DNA of 64,000 bases from the NCBI RefSeq assembly GCF_003732275.1, contig NZ_MOBM01000039.1, positions 310,001 through 374,000 of the forward strand, read 5' to 3'. Both the position numbers and the translations under genes were made by a program. This DNA comes from Pseudomonas frederiksbergensis (lineage in GTDB: Bacteria > Pseudomonadota > Gammaproteobacteria > Pseudomonadales > Pseudomonadaceae). This document shows positions 36,150 to 44,523 of the stretch, piece after piece (within the stretch, counting starts at the first letter, position 1; every line of letters begins with the position of its first letter). The notes below the pieces were generated by a model, which did no database searches, was not told the DNA's origin, and saw only the letters and a list, made by a program, of their open reading frames with translations.

Positions 36150-36779
36150 TTACATGGGTGGAGTTATGCCGTCCTTGCCGGCCGCGATGGATTGGGCGGT
36201 GAGTGTCCCATCGGCACTTTGGGTCACGAACGTCACGATCTTCACGCCCACCTTCAACAAGCTCCGATCCCCCGGCACCAGATTCACGATCGGCACATCC
36301 TCCGGCACCAGAATTTTCTGCTGGCCGCCCTTGTAGTTGACGGTCAGCACCCGGCCGTTGCTGACCACCAGATCGCCCACGCTGCCATTGGTCATGCTGC
36401 TGCCCTTGACCAGATCAAAGGGCCGATGGCCGTCGCCGCTGCCGGCCAGTTCTGGTGGGAACACGTGGACTTCCAGGGCCTTGAGAGAGCCATCTTCCTG
36501 CGGCACGGCAGCCGAGCCGATGTAGCTGCCGGGTTTGATGTCTTCGATATTGGCCACAGTAACGGCGCGGACGTTGGTGTCCTTGGTCAGGTTGATCACC
36601 ACGTCTTCGCCGCTGTTGACGTGGACTTTCAGAATGTCGGCGCTGATACCGGTAATCTCGCCGCGTACACCGATACGCATACCCGGTGCGTCCTGGGCCT
36701 GAGCCAAGGTTATCGTGAACACAGTGATCAAGGTGACTGCTGAAGCGCCGCGGATCAGGTGACGGAACATCGCATTCAT
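36150..36779 (-). CDS. Secreted protein with DUF5666-like domain
   Basis: This 209-residue protein starts MNAMFRHLIRGASAVTLITV with a signal peptide ending AQA/QD. The mature part has short beta-rich blocks: VRGEITGISADILKVHVNSGEDVVINLTKDTNVRAV, then IEDIKPGSYIGSAAVPQEDGSLKALEVHVFPPE, and a second related half. This resembles OB-like DUF5666 domains. It is probably periplasmic; its function is unknown. It is divergent from the MFS gene over 236 bp. A downstream ATG (36770) is a possible start. Confidence 0.75.
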   Translation of the reverse strand: MNAMFRHLIRGASAVTLITVFTITLAQAQDAPGMRIGVRGEITGISADILKVHVNSGEDVVINLTKDTNVRAVTVANIEDIKPGSYIGSAAVPQEDGSLKALEVHVFPPELAGSGDGHRPFDLVKGSSMTNGSVGDLVVSNGRVLTVNYKGGQQKILVPEDVPIVNLVPGDRSLLKVGVKIVTFVTQSADGTLTAQSIAAGKDGITPPM

Positions 36780-37015
36780 GAAAGTGCCTTCCGTTTTATG
36801 AAGCGTTAAGAGAGAACATAAGCACGCTATCGAACAAGATGTTAGTGAATGTATCATCGGACGCGACGATAGCGACCGACGATTCAAAGGTCCAAATGAA
36901 CGGCCTCTCTCAATCATTCTTCAGAGGCATGATTACTATCACCCTAATCCCTCTTCCGCCGCTCTAGCCAGCTGATTAGCCTCTGCGCATTCCTTTTTGT
37001 TCAACGAGATCCGTT

Positions 37016-38221
37016 ATGAACCCAACGACTCAGGTGCCCCACGGTGCCGCGACAATGACCCGAGGCATGGTGCTGCTCTTCGCCTTCTGCTGCGGCGCCA
37101 TCGTGGCCAACATTTACTACGCCCAGCCGATCATCGGCCTGATCGCGCCGGACATCGGCCTGACCGACACCATGGCCAGCCTGATCGTTTCGCTGACGCA
37201 GATTGGTTATGCGCTGGGTCTGTTCTTCCTGGTGCCGTTGGGTGATCTGCTGGAAAACCGCCGTCTGATGATTATCACCACCGTGGTGGCGATTGCCAGT
37301 TTGCTGGGTGCGGCGTTCACCGATCAGCCGAATGTGTTTCTGCTGATCTCGTTGCTGGTGGGTTTCAGTTCGGTGTCGGTGCAAATCCTGATTCCTCTGG
37401 CCGCCCACCTGGCGCCGGAAGAATCCCGTGGCCGCGTGGTCGGCGGCATCATGGGTGGTTTGCTGCTGGGGATTCTGCTGGCTCGACCGGTGTCCAGCGT
37501 AATAGCCGACCACTTCGGCTGGCGTGCGATGTTCGTCATCGCTGCGGTATTGATGGCGGCCATCAGCCTCGTGCTGGCCCTGACCATTCCCAAGCGCCAG
37601 CCCGATCACAGCGCTTCTTATGGCCAGTTGCTGGGTTCGCTCTGGACGCTCTTGCGTCAGCAGCCAGTGTTGCGTCAACGGGCATTTTATCAAGCCTGCA
37701 TGTTTGCCACATTCAGCCTGTTCTGGACTGCAGTGCCGCTGGAACTGTCGCGCAACCATGGCTTGTCGCAAACCCAGATCGCGATCTTCGCCCTGGTCGG
37801 CGCCATCGGCGCGATTGCCGCCCCCATCGCCGGTCGACTGGCGGATGCCGGCCATACCCGCATCGCCTCGCTGCTGGCCTTGCTATTCGCCAGCCTGAGC
37901 TTCCTGCCCGCCTTCATCCACCCGGCCTACAGCGTTATCGGCCTGGCGGTGACGGGGGTGGTGCTGGATTTCTGCGTGCAAATGAACATGGTCCTCGGCC
38001 AACGCGCGGTCTATACCCTCGACGCTAAAAGCCGCGGCCGCCTGAATGCGCTGTACATGACCAGCATCTTCATCGGCGGCGCATTTGGTTCTTCGGTGGC
38101 CAGCGCGGTGTATGAGCATGGCGGCTGGTTGTGGATCGTGATTGTGGGTAGTGCGTTTCCGTTGTTGGCGTTGTTGCGGTTTTTGAGTGCTTCGCAGAGG
38201 CATTCGTTGGCGACGGCTTAG
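37016..38221 (+). CDS. MFS transporter (DHA1-like)
   Basis: This 401-residue protein has 12 predicted spans. Characteristic segments are GAIVANIYYAQPIIGLIAPDIGL, the loop 2-3 motif PLGDLLENRRLMI and the second-half motif RLADAGHTRIASLLALL. It is close to the group of Pseudomonas exporters typed as sugar or drug efflux pumps. Substrate cannot be told from sequence. It is a single-gene unit ending next to a REP-like pair. Confidence 0.87.
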   Translation: MNPTTQVPHGAATMTRGMVLLFAFCCGAIVANIYYAQPIIGLIAPDIGLTDTMASLIVSLTQIGYALGLFFLVPLGDLLENRRLMIITTVVAIASLLGAAFTDQPNVFLLISLLVGFSSVSVQILIPLAAHLAPEESRGRVVGGIMGGLLLGILLARPVSSVIADHFGWRAMFVIAAVLMAAISLVLALTIPKRQPDHSASYGQLLGSLWTLLRQQPVLRQRAFYQACMFATFSLFWTAVPLELSRNHGLSQTQIAIFALVGAIGAIAAPIAGRLADAGHTRIASLLALLFASLSFLPAFIHPAYSVIGLAVTGVVLDFCVQMNMVLGQRAVYTLDAKSRGRLNALYMTSIFIGGAFGSSVASAVYEHGGWLWIVIVGSAFPLLALLRFLSASQRHSLATA

Positions 38222-38233
38222 GCCGCTAAAAGC

Positions 38234-38315
38234 TTCGCGGGCAAGCCTCGCTCCTACACGTATTGCATTATCCCTGCAGGAGCGAGCGGTGCGGCGATCC
38301 GACTTGCCCGCGAAG
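38234..38315. repeat. Degenerate REP inverted pair, family D
   Basis: TTCGCGGGCAAG (38234-38245) and CTTGCCCGCGAA (38303-38314) are reverse complements. The inner CTCGCTCCTAC and GCAGGAGCGAG stretches pair less well. Confidence 0.75.
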
Positions 38316-38334
38316 GCGATTCGACTGATACCAC

Positions 38335-38739
38335 TCAATGCCGAACCAGCTTCTCCATCGCCGCATCCGCGAGAAAGGAGGAGCGGCTTTTGACATTGTG
38401 CTCTCGCACATAACGGTCAATGCGCTGGATCACGTAGCCAGGCAGCGTCACGTTGACCTTCTCGGTCTTGCCCAGATAGGGCGAGATGTCGAGTTCCAGC
38501 ATCCCCCAACCCATGTCGGCAAATTCCGGATTCTCGCGGTGCGCAGCCGCTGAGGTCGGCATCGGAACTGACTCCCCGCCAGCCATGATCTCCTGCAGCA
38601 TGATGTGGGCAATTTCGACCGCCGCGTTGTAAGCCTCTTCAAACGTATCCCCGGCCGTTACGGCACCTGGGATATCGGGGATCTGAATACCGATGGCGGT
38701 GTTCTCGTCGCCCCACTCGATACAGATTGGGTATTGCAT
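38335..38739 (-). CDS. hicB: HicB-type antitoxin
   Basis: This 134-residue protein starts MQYPICIEWGDENTAIGIQIPDIPGAVTAGDTFEEAY with the partial RNase-H-like HicB fold. It ends in a ribbon-helix-helix-type DNA-binding segment (KVNVTLPGYVIQRIDRYVREHNVKSRSSFLADAAMEKL). It should bind and silence HicA and repress the operon. Its ATG overlaps the hicA stop by one base (TAATG). The start at 38739 is fixed by this coupling. Confidence 0.95.
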   Translation of the reverse strand: MQYPICIEWGDENTAIGIQIPDIPGAVTAGDTFEEAYNAAVEIAHIMLQEIMAGGESVPMPTSAAAHRENPEFADMGWGMLELDISPYLGKTEKVNVTLPGYVIQRIDRYVREHNVKSRSSFLADAAMEKLVRH

Positions 38740-38951
38740 TATGGATCTCCTGCCAAACTGGCTCCCGGGCAATAAAGCCCGGCTCGCCTCCTGATGCTTT
38801 TAACCGTCCCGATCGGCAAATCCTTCTTCGGATGAGGGACGGGTATCGTGTAAGGGTTGTAACGGTGAGTGAAGATGTGATGACTGCCGGTGACCCGGTC
38901 CAGTGTCCAGCCCGCCTCTATCAGTTCCTTGATCAATAACCTGCTCTGCAC
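38739..38951 (-). CDS. hicA: HicA-type mRNA interferase toxin
   Basis: This 70-residue toxin with a dsRBD-like fold starts QSRLLIKELIEAGWTLDRVTGSHHIFTH after its initiator; the GSHH histidine is the catalytic residue. The likely start is the GTG at 38951, because AAGGAGG lies six bases upstream; the frame has no nearby ATG. Family members are about 60 residues; here an extra tail LYCPGASLAGDP follows KSIRRRAG. The gene precedes hicB, the usual order. Known role: cleaving mRNA when HicB is lost. Confidence 0.93.
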   Translation of the reverse strand: MQSRLLIKELIEAGWTLDRVTGSHHIFTHRYNPYTIPVPHPKKDLPIGTVKSIRRRAGLYCPGASLAGDP

Positions 38952-38983
38952 CACCAGCCTCCTTGCTCCGGCCCAACAAAAAA

Positions 38984-38997
38984 TAACCCTAGAGTTA
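38984..38997. promoter_or_regulatory. Candidate HicB operator
   Basis: TAACCCTAGAGTTA is a palindrome apart from one base pair and lies 33 bp before the hicA start, where autoregulation by HicB would act. Confidence 0.45.
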
Positions 38998-39126
38998 CTT
39001 TTACTCAAGCATAAAAACCCGGATAGCGACGCTCGGTTGTTTTACAGGGTGTTGATTTGATCGGACCTACGTCGAGGTGCTCACTCTCTTGTGTTTTGTA
39101 CCCCGCTCCCTGCGCTACACAATCAA

Positions 39127-39228
39127 GATCAAAAGATCGCAGGCTTCGCCAGCTCCTACCTTTACGTACATCCGTCGTTCATCGTCGTACGCGATCCTGT
39201 AGGAGCTGGCGAAGCCTGCGATCTTTTC
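39127..39228. repeat. REP inverted pair, family B variant
   Basis: The arms at 39127-39159 and 39199-39228 have GGCGAAGCC where other copies have GCCGAAGGC, so the small hairpin within each arm is kept by paired changes. Confidence 0.92.
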
Positions 39229-39235
39229 AGACCCC

Positions 39236-39269
39236 AAAAAGCAAAACGGCGATCCTTAGATCGCCGTTT
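39236..39269 (-). terminator. Rho-independent terminator of the ccm operon
   Basis: On the minus strand AAACGGCGATC pairs with GATCGCCGTTT around a TAAG loop, followed by TGCTTTTT. It lies 4 bp after the lipoprotein gene. Confidence 0.93.
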
Positions 39270-39273
39270 CCAT

Positions 39274-39675
39274 TCACTGCCCGAATTGCCTGCCCAACCC
39301 ACCCGGCACGCCATGGATATCTGTCTCTTCCCACGGCCCGTTCGGGCTGATCGAGCGGCTCCAGCCGTTGTTCCAGCGGTAGTAGGTGCGCTGACGGTAG
39401 AAAGTGTTGGTCTGATCATCGAGAACGTAAACGCCGAGTTTCGCGTCCCAATGGCTATTGCCACCCGGTGGCGGGGCGAAGCTGGCGGAGGTGCGTGGAA
39501 TCGGCTTGGACGGTTTGACCGGGGTACTCGGTTTGCTCGGTGTCGTTGGAGCCGGTTTGGTGCTCGGCTGCGAAGGCGGAATTGGCGGCAGCCGTGTGGG
39601 CTCGGGCTGCTGGACCGCACAGGCGCTTAACCCCAAAACCATACTGAGCAGAGTGATACGAGCGATGGCGGTCAT
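39274..39675 (-). CDS. Proline-rich putative lipoprotein
   Basis: This 133-residue protein begins MTAIARITLLSMVLGLSACA; the lipobox LSAC predicts lipidation at Cys19. A Pro/Ser/Thr/Lys-rich linker (about 24-62) leads to a small C-terminal domain with WDAKLGVYVLDDQTNTFYRQRTYYRWNNGWSRSISPNGPWEET. This resembles short beta-rich surface proteins. It starts 14 bp after ccmI and ends at the operon terminator, so it is co-transcribed with ccm; no role in cytochrome maturation is known to me. Confidence 0.78.
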   Translation of the reverse strand: MTAIARITLLSMVLGLSACAVQQPEPTRLPPIPPSQPSTKPAPTTPSKPSTPVKPSKPIPRTSASFAPPPGGNSHWDAKLGVYVLDDQTNTFYRQRTYYRWNNGWSRSISPNGPWEETDIHGVPGGLGRQFGQ

Positions 39676-39689
39676 GGTGATGCTTCCTG

Positions 39690-40892
39690 TTATTTATCCG
39701 GGCTGTCGATGGTCAGTTTTTGTGGCGCGGTGGTGCTGGTGGCCAAGGGTTGGCTGCGACCGATCCATTCGCCGGCAGTCGGTTGGCCGGCGCGGGAGAT
39801 GCGCGCAACCAGTTGGACTTCAGGGAAGTTCGACAGTTTCAACTGCGGCATCATGGCGTCGGCATCACCCAGTTCGACAGTCGCCGGCAAGTCGGCAACG
39901 GTCAGACGCTTGGCGGCCAGCGGCGCGGGCGGGCCGGAGATAGCGCGGGCGAAGATGAACACGCTGTCACCCGGCTGGACCTTGGCTTTGAGCTCTGGCG
40001 CCAGATCGACTTGCACCTTGAGCAGTGCTGCAGCTTGGGCCGCAGGCGCTTGGGCAACCTTGCCACCACTGGCTTCGAGTTTCTCGGCGGCCCGAGTAAT
40101 GCCGCCTTGCAGCGCGACGCGAGATTTATCATCCGGCGGCAGTTGCGCCAGCAGGCGATTCCAGTAGTCGATGGCATCCTGGTAACGCTCGCTTTCAAAG
40201 GCCGCGATGCCCAGCAGACCGAGGCTGGTGACTTCTTTCGGATCAGCTTTCAGCGCTTCGTCGGTCAAGGCCTGAACCTTGTCCGACCACTTCTTGCCAT
40301 CGGCGAAATATTGCGCCTGGGCCCATTGCCCGAGCAGTTCCGGCTGACGACCGGCCAGGGTCACGGTGCGTTCGAAGATCTTCGCTGCATCAGCCGGACG
40401 GTCCTGAGCCATGTAGGTGCGGCCGAGGAAGTACAGGCCTTCGGCCGAATCCGGTTGGGCGGCAACCGCACGTTCCAGGCGACGGGTCATCTCTTCCATC
40501 GACTGCGGCGCCTGAGCGAATTCGCGGGTCAGCTCGACTTTGTCACTGGCGCCGAAATGCAAGTACAGCCCAAGGCCCAGCACCGGCACCAGAATCGCCG
40601 CCAGCAATGGCAACGGTTTGCCCAGACGCGACACACGCGGCACCTCGACGCCTTCGGTGTCGGCGAGCAGTTCACGGGCAGCTTCGGCGCGGCCGGTGTC
40701 CATTTGTTCGGCGTTGAGCACGCCCTCTTCCTGCTGAGTCTGCAACTCAGCCACGCGCTCCTGATAAAGCGCGACGTTCAGTGCCGTGCGGTCCTCCTCA
40801 AGCTGAGCGCGGCGACCACGCAGAACGGGGATCAGCAGAAAACTCAGGGCAACCAGGAGCAGCAGGCCTGCAGCGAGCCAGAAATCAATCAT
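39690..40892 (-). CDS. ccmI: Cytochrome c maturation protein CcmI
   Basis: This 400-residue protein has an N-terminal membrane anchor (MIDFWLAAGLLLLVALSFLL), a cytoplasmic part with RTALNVALYQERVAELQ, a second span (about 90-110), then a periplasmic TPR-rich domain with YFLGRTYMAQDRPADAAKIFERTV. CcmI presents apocytochrome c to the CcmF/H heme ligation complex. Its ATG lies 8 bp inside the end of ccmH. It is one of the last genes of the ccm operon. Confidence 0.93.
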   Translation of the reverse strand: MIDFWLAAGLLLLVALSFLLIPVLRGRRAQLEEDRTALNVALYQERVAELQTQQEEGVLNAEQMDTGRAEAARELLADTEGVEVPRVSRLGKPLPLLAAILVPVLGLGLYLHFGASDKVELTREFAQAPQSMEEMTRRLERAVAAQPDSAEGLYFLGRTYMAQDRPADAAKIFERTVTLAGRQPELLGQWAQAQYFADGKKWSDKVQALTDEALKADPKEVTSLGLLGIAAFESERYQDAIDYWNRLLAQLPPDDKSRVALQGGITRAAEKLEASGGKVAQAPAAQAAALLKVQVDLAPELKAKVQPGDSVFIFARAISGPPAPLAAKRLTVADLPATVELGDADAMMPQLKLSNFPEVQLVARISRAGQPTAGEWIGRSQPLATSTTAPQKLTIDSPDK

Positions 40893-41358
40893 TCTTGGTT
40901 TTATCCAACAGGTGGTCGAGGCGCTCGCGCTCCTCGGCAGAAAGCGAGTCCGGGCTGTCAGTGCGTCGCACGCGACGACGGCGGACGATCACGGCGATGA
41001 TCACAAAACCGCCCAGCAGCAGGCCGGCGGGGCCGAACCAGAGCAGTGCGGTTTTGGCGTTGAGGGCAGGTTTGTAGCGGACGAAATCACCGTAGCGGTC
41101 GACCATGAAATCGATGATCTGCTGGTTGTCCTTGCCCTCGCCGAGCATGCGGAAAATCTCTTTGCGCAGGTCGGCGGCGATCGGTGCATTGGAATCGGCG
41201 ATGTCCTGATTCTGGCACTTGGGGCAACGCAGCTCTTTGGTCAGCTCACGAAAACGCTCACGGTCGCCTTCTTTGGCGAACTCGTAGGTATCGATGGCCG
41301 CGTGGGCCATACCGGCCATGCTCAAACCCAATACGGCGGCGGCAATCCAGCGCTTCAT
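40885..41358 (-). CDS. ccmH: Cytochrome c maturation protein CcmH
   Basis: This 157-residue protein has a signal peptide (AHA/AID). The redox pair Cys45/Cys48 is in RCPKCQNQDIADSNAPIA, the exact CcmH/CcmL signature, and there is one membrane span (about 105-125). It reduces or holds the apocytochrome CxxCH thiols for heme attachment. This is the short form; the TPR half seen in E. coli CcmH is the separate CcmI here. Its ATG overlaps the ccmG stop (ATGA). Confidence 0.95.
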   Translation of the reverse strand: MKRWIAAAVLGLSMAGMAHAAIDTYEFAKEGDRERFRELTKELRCPKCQNQDIADSNAPIAADLRKEIFRMLGEGKDNQQIIDFMVDRYGDFVRYKPALNAKTALLWFGPAGLLLGGFVIIAVIVRRRRVRRTDSPDSLSAEERERLDHLLDKTKND

Positions 41359-41891
41359 GGCTTGGCCTCGTCGACCAGCGCCTGATACTTGGCCGCCAGT
41401 TTTTCGCGCCAGACTTGCTCGTCGATCACGCCGACGAATTTGTCGCGGATGATGCCCTTGGCGTCGATGAAGAAGGTTTCCGGTGCGCCGTACACGCCAA
41501 GGTTCAGGCCCAGGGTGCCGGCATCGTCACGGATGTCCAGTTGATACGGGTTGTGGAACTCGGCCAGCCATTTCAAGGCATCGGTGTTGACGTCCTTGTA
41601 ATTGATGCCGTAGATCACCACGCCCTGCCCGGCCAGTTTGTTCAGCACCGGGTGCTCGACCCGGCAGGAAATGCACCAGGTGCCCCAGACATTGACCAAC
41701 GCCGGTTTACCCAGAAGGTCCGCTTTGCTCAGGGTTTCGTCGCCCTGCACCGAGGGCAGCGAAAACTCCGGGAACGGTTTGTTGATCATCGCCGAAGGCA
41801 GCTCGGCCGGGTCCAGGTACAGACCTCGATACAGAAAAACAGCAACCACCAGAAAAATCGCCAGTGGCAACAGCATCAACCAACGTCTCAT
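41355..41891 (-). CDS. ccmG: Thioredoxin-like CcmG (DsbE)
   Basis: This 178-residue protein is anchored by an N-terminal span (about 4-22) with a periplasmic thioredoxin fold. The active site is Cys73-Ile-Ser-Cys76 in WGTWCISCRVEHP, and the CcmG-type YGINYKD and GVYGAPETFFID motifs are present. It reduces apocytochrome c or CcmH in the periplasm. Overlaps of 4 bp with both neighbours show tight coupling. Confidence 0.96.
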   Translation of the reverse strand: MRRWLMLLPLAIFLVVAVFLYRGLYLDPAELPSAMINKPFPEFSLPSVQGDETLSKADLLGKPALVNVWGTWCISCRVEHPVLNKLAGQGVVIYGINYKDVNTDALKWLAEFHNPYQLDIRDDAGTLGLNLGVYGAPETFFIDAKGIIRDKFVGVIDEQVWREKLAAKYQALVDEAKP

Positions 41892-43891
41892 GCGGTGGCT
41901 CCCGTCATGCCGAGCGCTTCACGCACGCGACTTTTCACCTTGACCCGATAACGACGATCCAGCGCCGCCAGCAACCCGCCGAGACCGGTGAGCAACCCAC
42001 CGAACCAGATCCAGCGCACGAACGGTTTGACGTGTACACGGACCGCCCAGGCACCCTCGCCCAGCGGCTCACCCAGTGCGACGTAAAGATCACGGGTGAA
42101 ACCGGCGTCGATCCCGGCTTCGGTCATCACCGAGTTCTGCACGGTGTACAGGCGTTTTTCCGGGTGCAGCACGCTGACTTCCTTGCCGTCGCGGATCACC
42201 CGTACGGTGCCCTTGTCGGACGTGAAGTTCGGCCCTTCGAAATGCTTGGCGCCTTCAAATACGAATTGATAGCCGGCCAGGCTCATGGACTCACCCGGTG
42301 CCAGGCGCAGATCACGCTCGGCACTGTTCTGGCTCGACAACACGACGCCCAGCGCACAGACGGCAATGCCCAAATGCGCGACTTGCATGCCCCAATAGCT
42401 GCGGGTCAGAGTCGGCAGACCTTTGATCAGGCCCTTGTGACGGGTCTTGTCGAAGATATCCCGCACACCGGCCAGCAACACCCAGGCAGCCAGCATGAAT
42501 GTCGCCAGCACTGCCCAATTGAAATCGCCGTAAGCGACGCCCGCCACGACGGCCAGCGCAGCGCTGCCGAGCAACACCGGGGTCAACATGCTCATCAGCC
42601 ATTTGACCGGGGTGTCTTTCCAGCGCACCAGCATGCCGACCGCCATCACCACCATCAGCAACGCCATCAATGGAATGAACAGCGCGTTGAAGTACGGCGG
42701 GCCGACCGACAGCTTGGCGCCGGTCATCGCATCGAGAATCAGCGGATACAAGGTGCCGAGCAGGATCATCGAAGCGGCCACCACCAGCACCAGGTTATTG
42801 CCCAGCAGCAGGGTTTCCCGGGACCAGAGGTTGAAGCCGACGTGGCTCTTGACCACTGGGGCGCGCAGGGCGAACAGCGTCAGCGAGCCGCCGACCACGA
42901 ATAGCAGGAAGATCAGGATGAACACACCGCGCTCAGGGTCGGACGCAAAGGCGTGAACCGAGGTCAGCACGCCGGAACGCACGAGGAAGGTCCCGAGCAA
43001 ACTCAACGAAAACGCGGCGATGGCCAGCAGCACCGTCCAGCTCTTGAACACGCCACGTTTTTCCGTGACCGCCAACGAGTGAATCAGCGCCGTGCCCACC
43101 AGCCAAGGCATGAAGGATGCGTTTTCCACCGGATCCCAGAACCACCAGCCGCCCCAGCCGAGTTCGTAGTAGGCCCACCAGGAGCCCAACGTAATACCGA
43201 TACCGAGGAAGGCCCAGGCCACGATGGTCCACGGACGCGACCAGCGCGCCCACGCCGCATCGAGGCGACCGCCCAGCAGCGCGGCGATAGCGAAGGCAAA
43301 CGCCACGGAGAAACCGACATAGCCCATGTACAGCATCGGCGGGTGAACGATCAGGCCGATGTCTTGCAGCAGTGGATTGAGGTCGCGACCATCCGTCGGC
43401 ATCTGCGGCAGGATTCGGGTGAACGGGTTGGACGTCAGGATCAGGAACAGCAGGAAGCCAGTGCTGATCATGCCCATCACCGCCAACACGCGAGCCAGCA
43501 TCACTTGCGGCAACTGCCGGGAGAACACCGACACCGCGAAGGTCCAGCCGCCGAGGATCAGTGCCCACAGCAGCAACGAACCTTCGTGAGCACCCCAGAC
43601 GGCGCTGAACTTGTAGTACCACGGCAGCGCACTGTTGGAGTTGCTGGCCACGTAAGCGACGGAGAAGTCGTCCGCCATGAACGCGTAAGTCAGGCAACCG
43701 AAAGCGAACAGCAGAAACGCGAACTGCCCCCATGCGGCCGGCTGGGCCAGGCTCATCCACAAGCGATCGCCACGCCAGGCACCGAGCAACGGCACCACGG
43801 CCTGCACCAGCGCGAAACACAGCGCCAGGATCATGGCCAGGTGGCCCAATTCGGGGATGAACAGCCCTGAACTATGGAGAGCAGAAGTCAT
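41888..43891 (-). CDS. ccmF: Heme lyase subunit CcmF
   Basis: This 667-residue polytopic protein begins MTSALHSSGLFIPELGHLAMIL. The tryptophan-rich heme loop GWGGWWFWDPVENASFMPWL and the flanking conserved histidines are present, as is the GSLLLW motif. It works with CcmH/I to attach heme to apocytochrome c in the periplasm. I took ATG 43891; the preceding TTG is unlikely. Normal length. Confidence 0.97.
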   Translation of the reverse strand: MTSALHSSGLFIPELGHLAMILALCFALVQAVVPLLGAWRGDRLWMSLAQPAAWGQFAFLLFAFGCLTYAFMADDFSVAYVASNSNSALPWYYKFSAVWGAHEGSLLLWALILGGWTFAVSVFSRQLPQVMLARVLAVMGMISTGFLLFLILTSNPFTRILPQMPTDGRDLNPLLQDIGLIVHPPMLYMGYVGFSVAFAFAIAALLGGRLDAAWARWSRPWTIVAWAFLGIGITLGSWWAYYELGWGGWWFWDPVENASFMPWLVGTALIHSLAVTEKRGVFKSWTVLLAIAAFSLSLLGTFLVRSGVLTSVHAFASDPERGVFILIFLLFVVGGSLTLFALRAPVVKSHVGFNLWSRETLLLGNNLVLVVAASMILLGTLYPLILDAMTGAKLSVGPPYFNALFIPLMALLMVVMAVGMLVRWKDTPVKWLMSMLTPVLLGSAALAVVAGVAYGDFNWAVLATFMLAAWVLLAGVRDIFDKTRHKGLIKGLPTLTRSYWGMQVAHLGIAVCALGVVLSSQNSAERDLRLAPGESMSLAGYQFVFEGAKHFEGPNFTSDKGTVRVIRDGKEVSVLHPEKRLYTVQNSVMTEAGIDAGFTRDLYVALGEPLGEGAWAVRVHVKPFVRWIWFGGLLTGLGGLLAALDRRYRVKVKSRVREALGMTGATA

Positions 43892-43894
43892 CAA

Positions 43895-44350
43895 TTAACC
43901 CTCTTTCGCGGGAGTGGGTGCCGACTGGCCGCTGTCTTTCAGGGCCTTGGTCACTTCCGGTGGCATGTACTTTTCATCGTGCTTGGCCAGTACTTCGTCG
44001 GCCACCACCACGCCGTCAGCGTTGATCTTGCCGAGGGCGACGATGCCCTGCCCTTCGCGGAACAGGTCCGGCAGGATGCCGCGATAACTGATGGTCACGG
44101 ATTTGTTGAAGTCGGTGACGATGAATTTCACGTCCAGGGAATCGCCGGAGCGTTGCAGCGAACCTTTCTCGACCATGCCACCCGCGCGGATACGCGTGTC
44201 TTGCGGCGCTTCGCCGTTGGCGATCTGGGTCGGGGTGTAGAACAGATTGATGTTCTGTTTCAAGGCGCTCAAGGCCAGGCCGACGGCAGCGCCGACACCG
44301 ACCAGGATCGCAAAAATGATGATAAGACGCTTTTTACGCAGCGGATTCAC
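43895..44350 (-). CDS. ccmE: Heme chaperone CcmE
   Basis: This 151-residue protein has one N-terminal membrane anchor (about 9-28) and a periplasmic OB fold. The covalent heme ligand is His124 in AKHDEKYMPPEV, with Tyr128. The GTG start at 44350 shares bases with the ccmD stop (GTGA) and fits the family N-terminus (NPLRKKR); a longer frame upstream is just read-through over ccmD. It receives heme from CcmABCD and hands it to CcmF. Confidence 0.96.
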   Translation of the reverse strand: MNPLRKKRLIIIFAILVGVGAAVGLALSALKQNINLFYTPTQIANGEAPQDTRIRAGGMVEKGSLQRSGDSLDVKFIVTDFNKSVTISYRGILPDLFREGQGIVALGKINADGVVVADEVLAKHDEKYMPPEVTKALKDSGQSAPTPAKEG

Positions 44351-44523
44351 TTGCCGTTCTCCCGGCGCAGACGACGCGCCTCTTGTTGCAGATACCGCTT
44401 GCGGGCCAGGATCGGCACCGCCACGTTGAGGGCCAGCACCGCCAGGCTGATGCCATAGGCTGACCAGACATACAGGCCGTGATGGCCCATGGCGAGAAAG
44501 TCGCCGAATGAAGCGAAACTCAT
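44347..44523 (-). CDS. ccmD: Small membrane protein CcmD
   Basis: A short gene of 58 residues: MSFASFGDFLAMGHHGLYVW, then a single span and a basic tail (ARKRYLQQEARRLRRENGK). This is the classical CcmD pattern, and it stabilises the CcmC-CcmE interaction. Its start overlaps the ccmC stop and its stop overlaps the ccmE start. Confidence 0.95.
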   Translation of the reverse strand: MSFASFGDFLAMGHHGLYVWSAYGISLAVLALNVAVPILARKRYLQQEARRLRRENGK

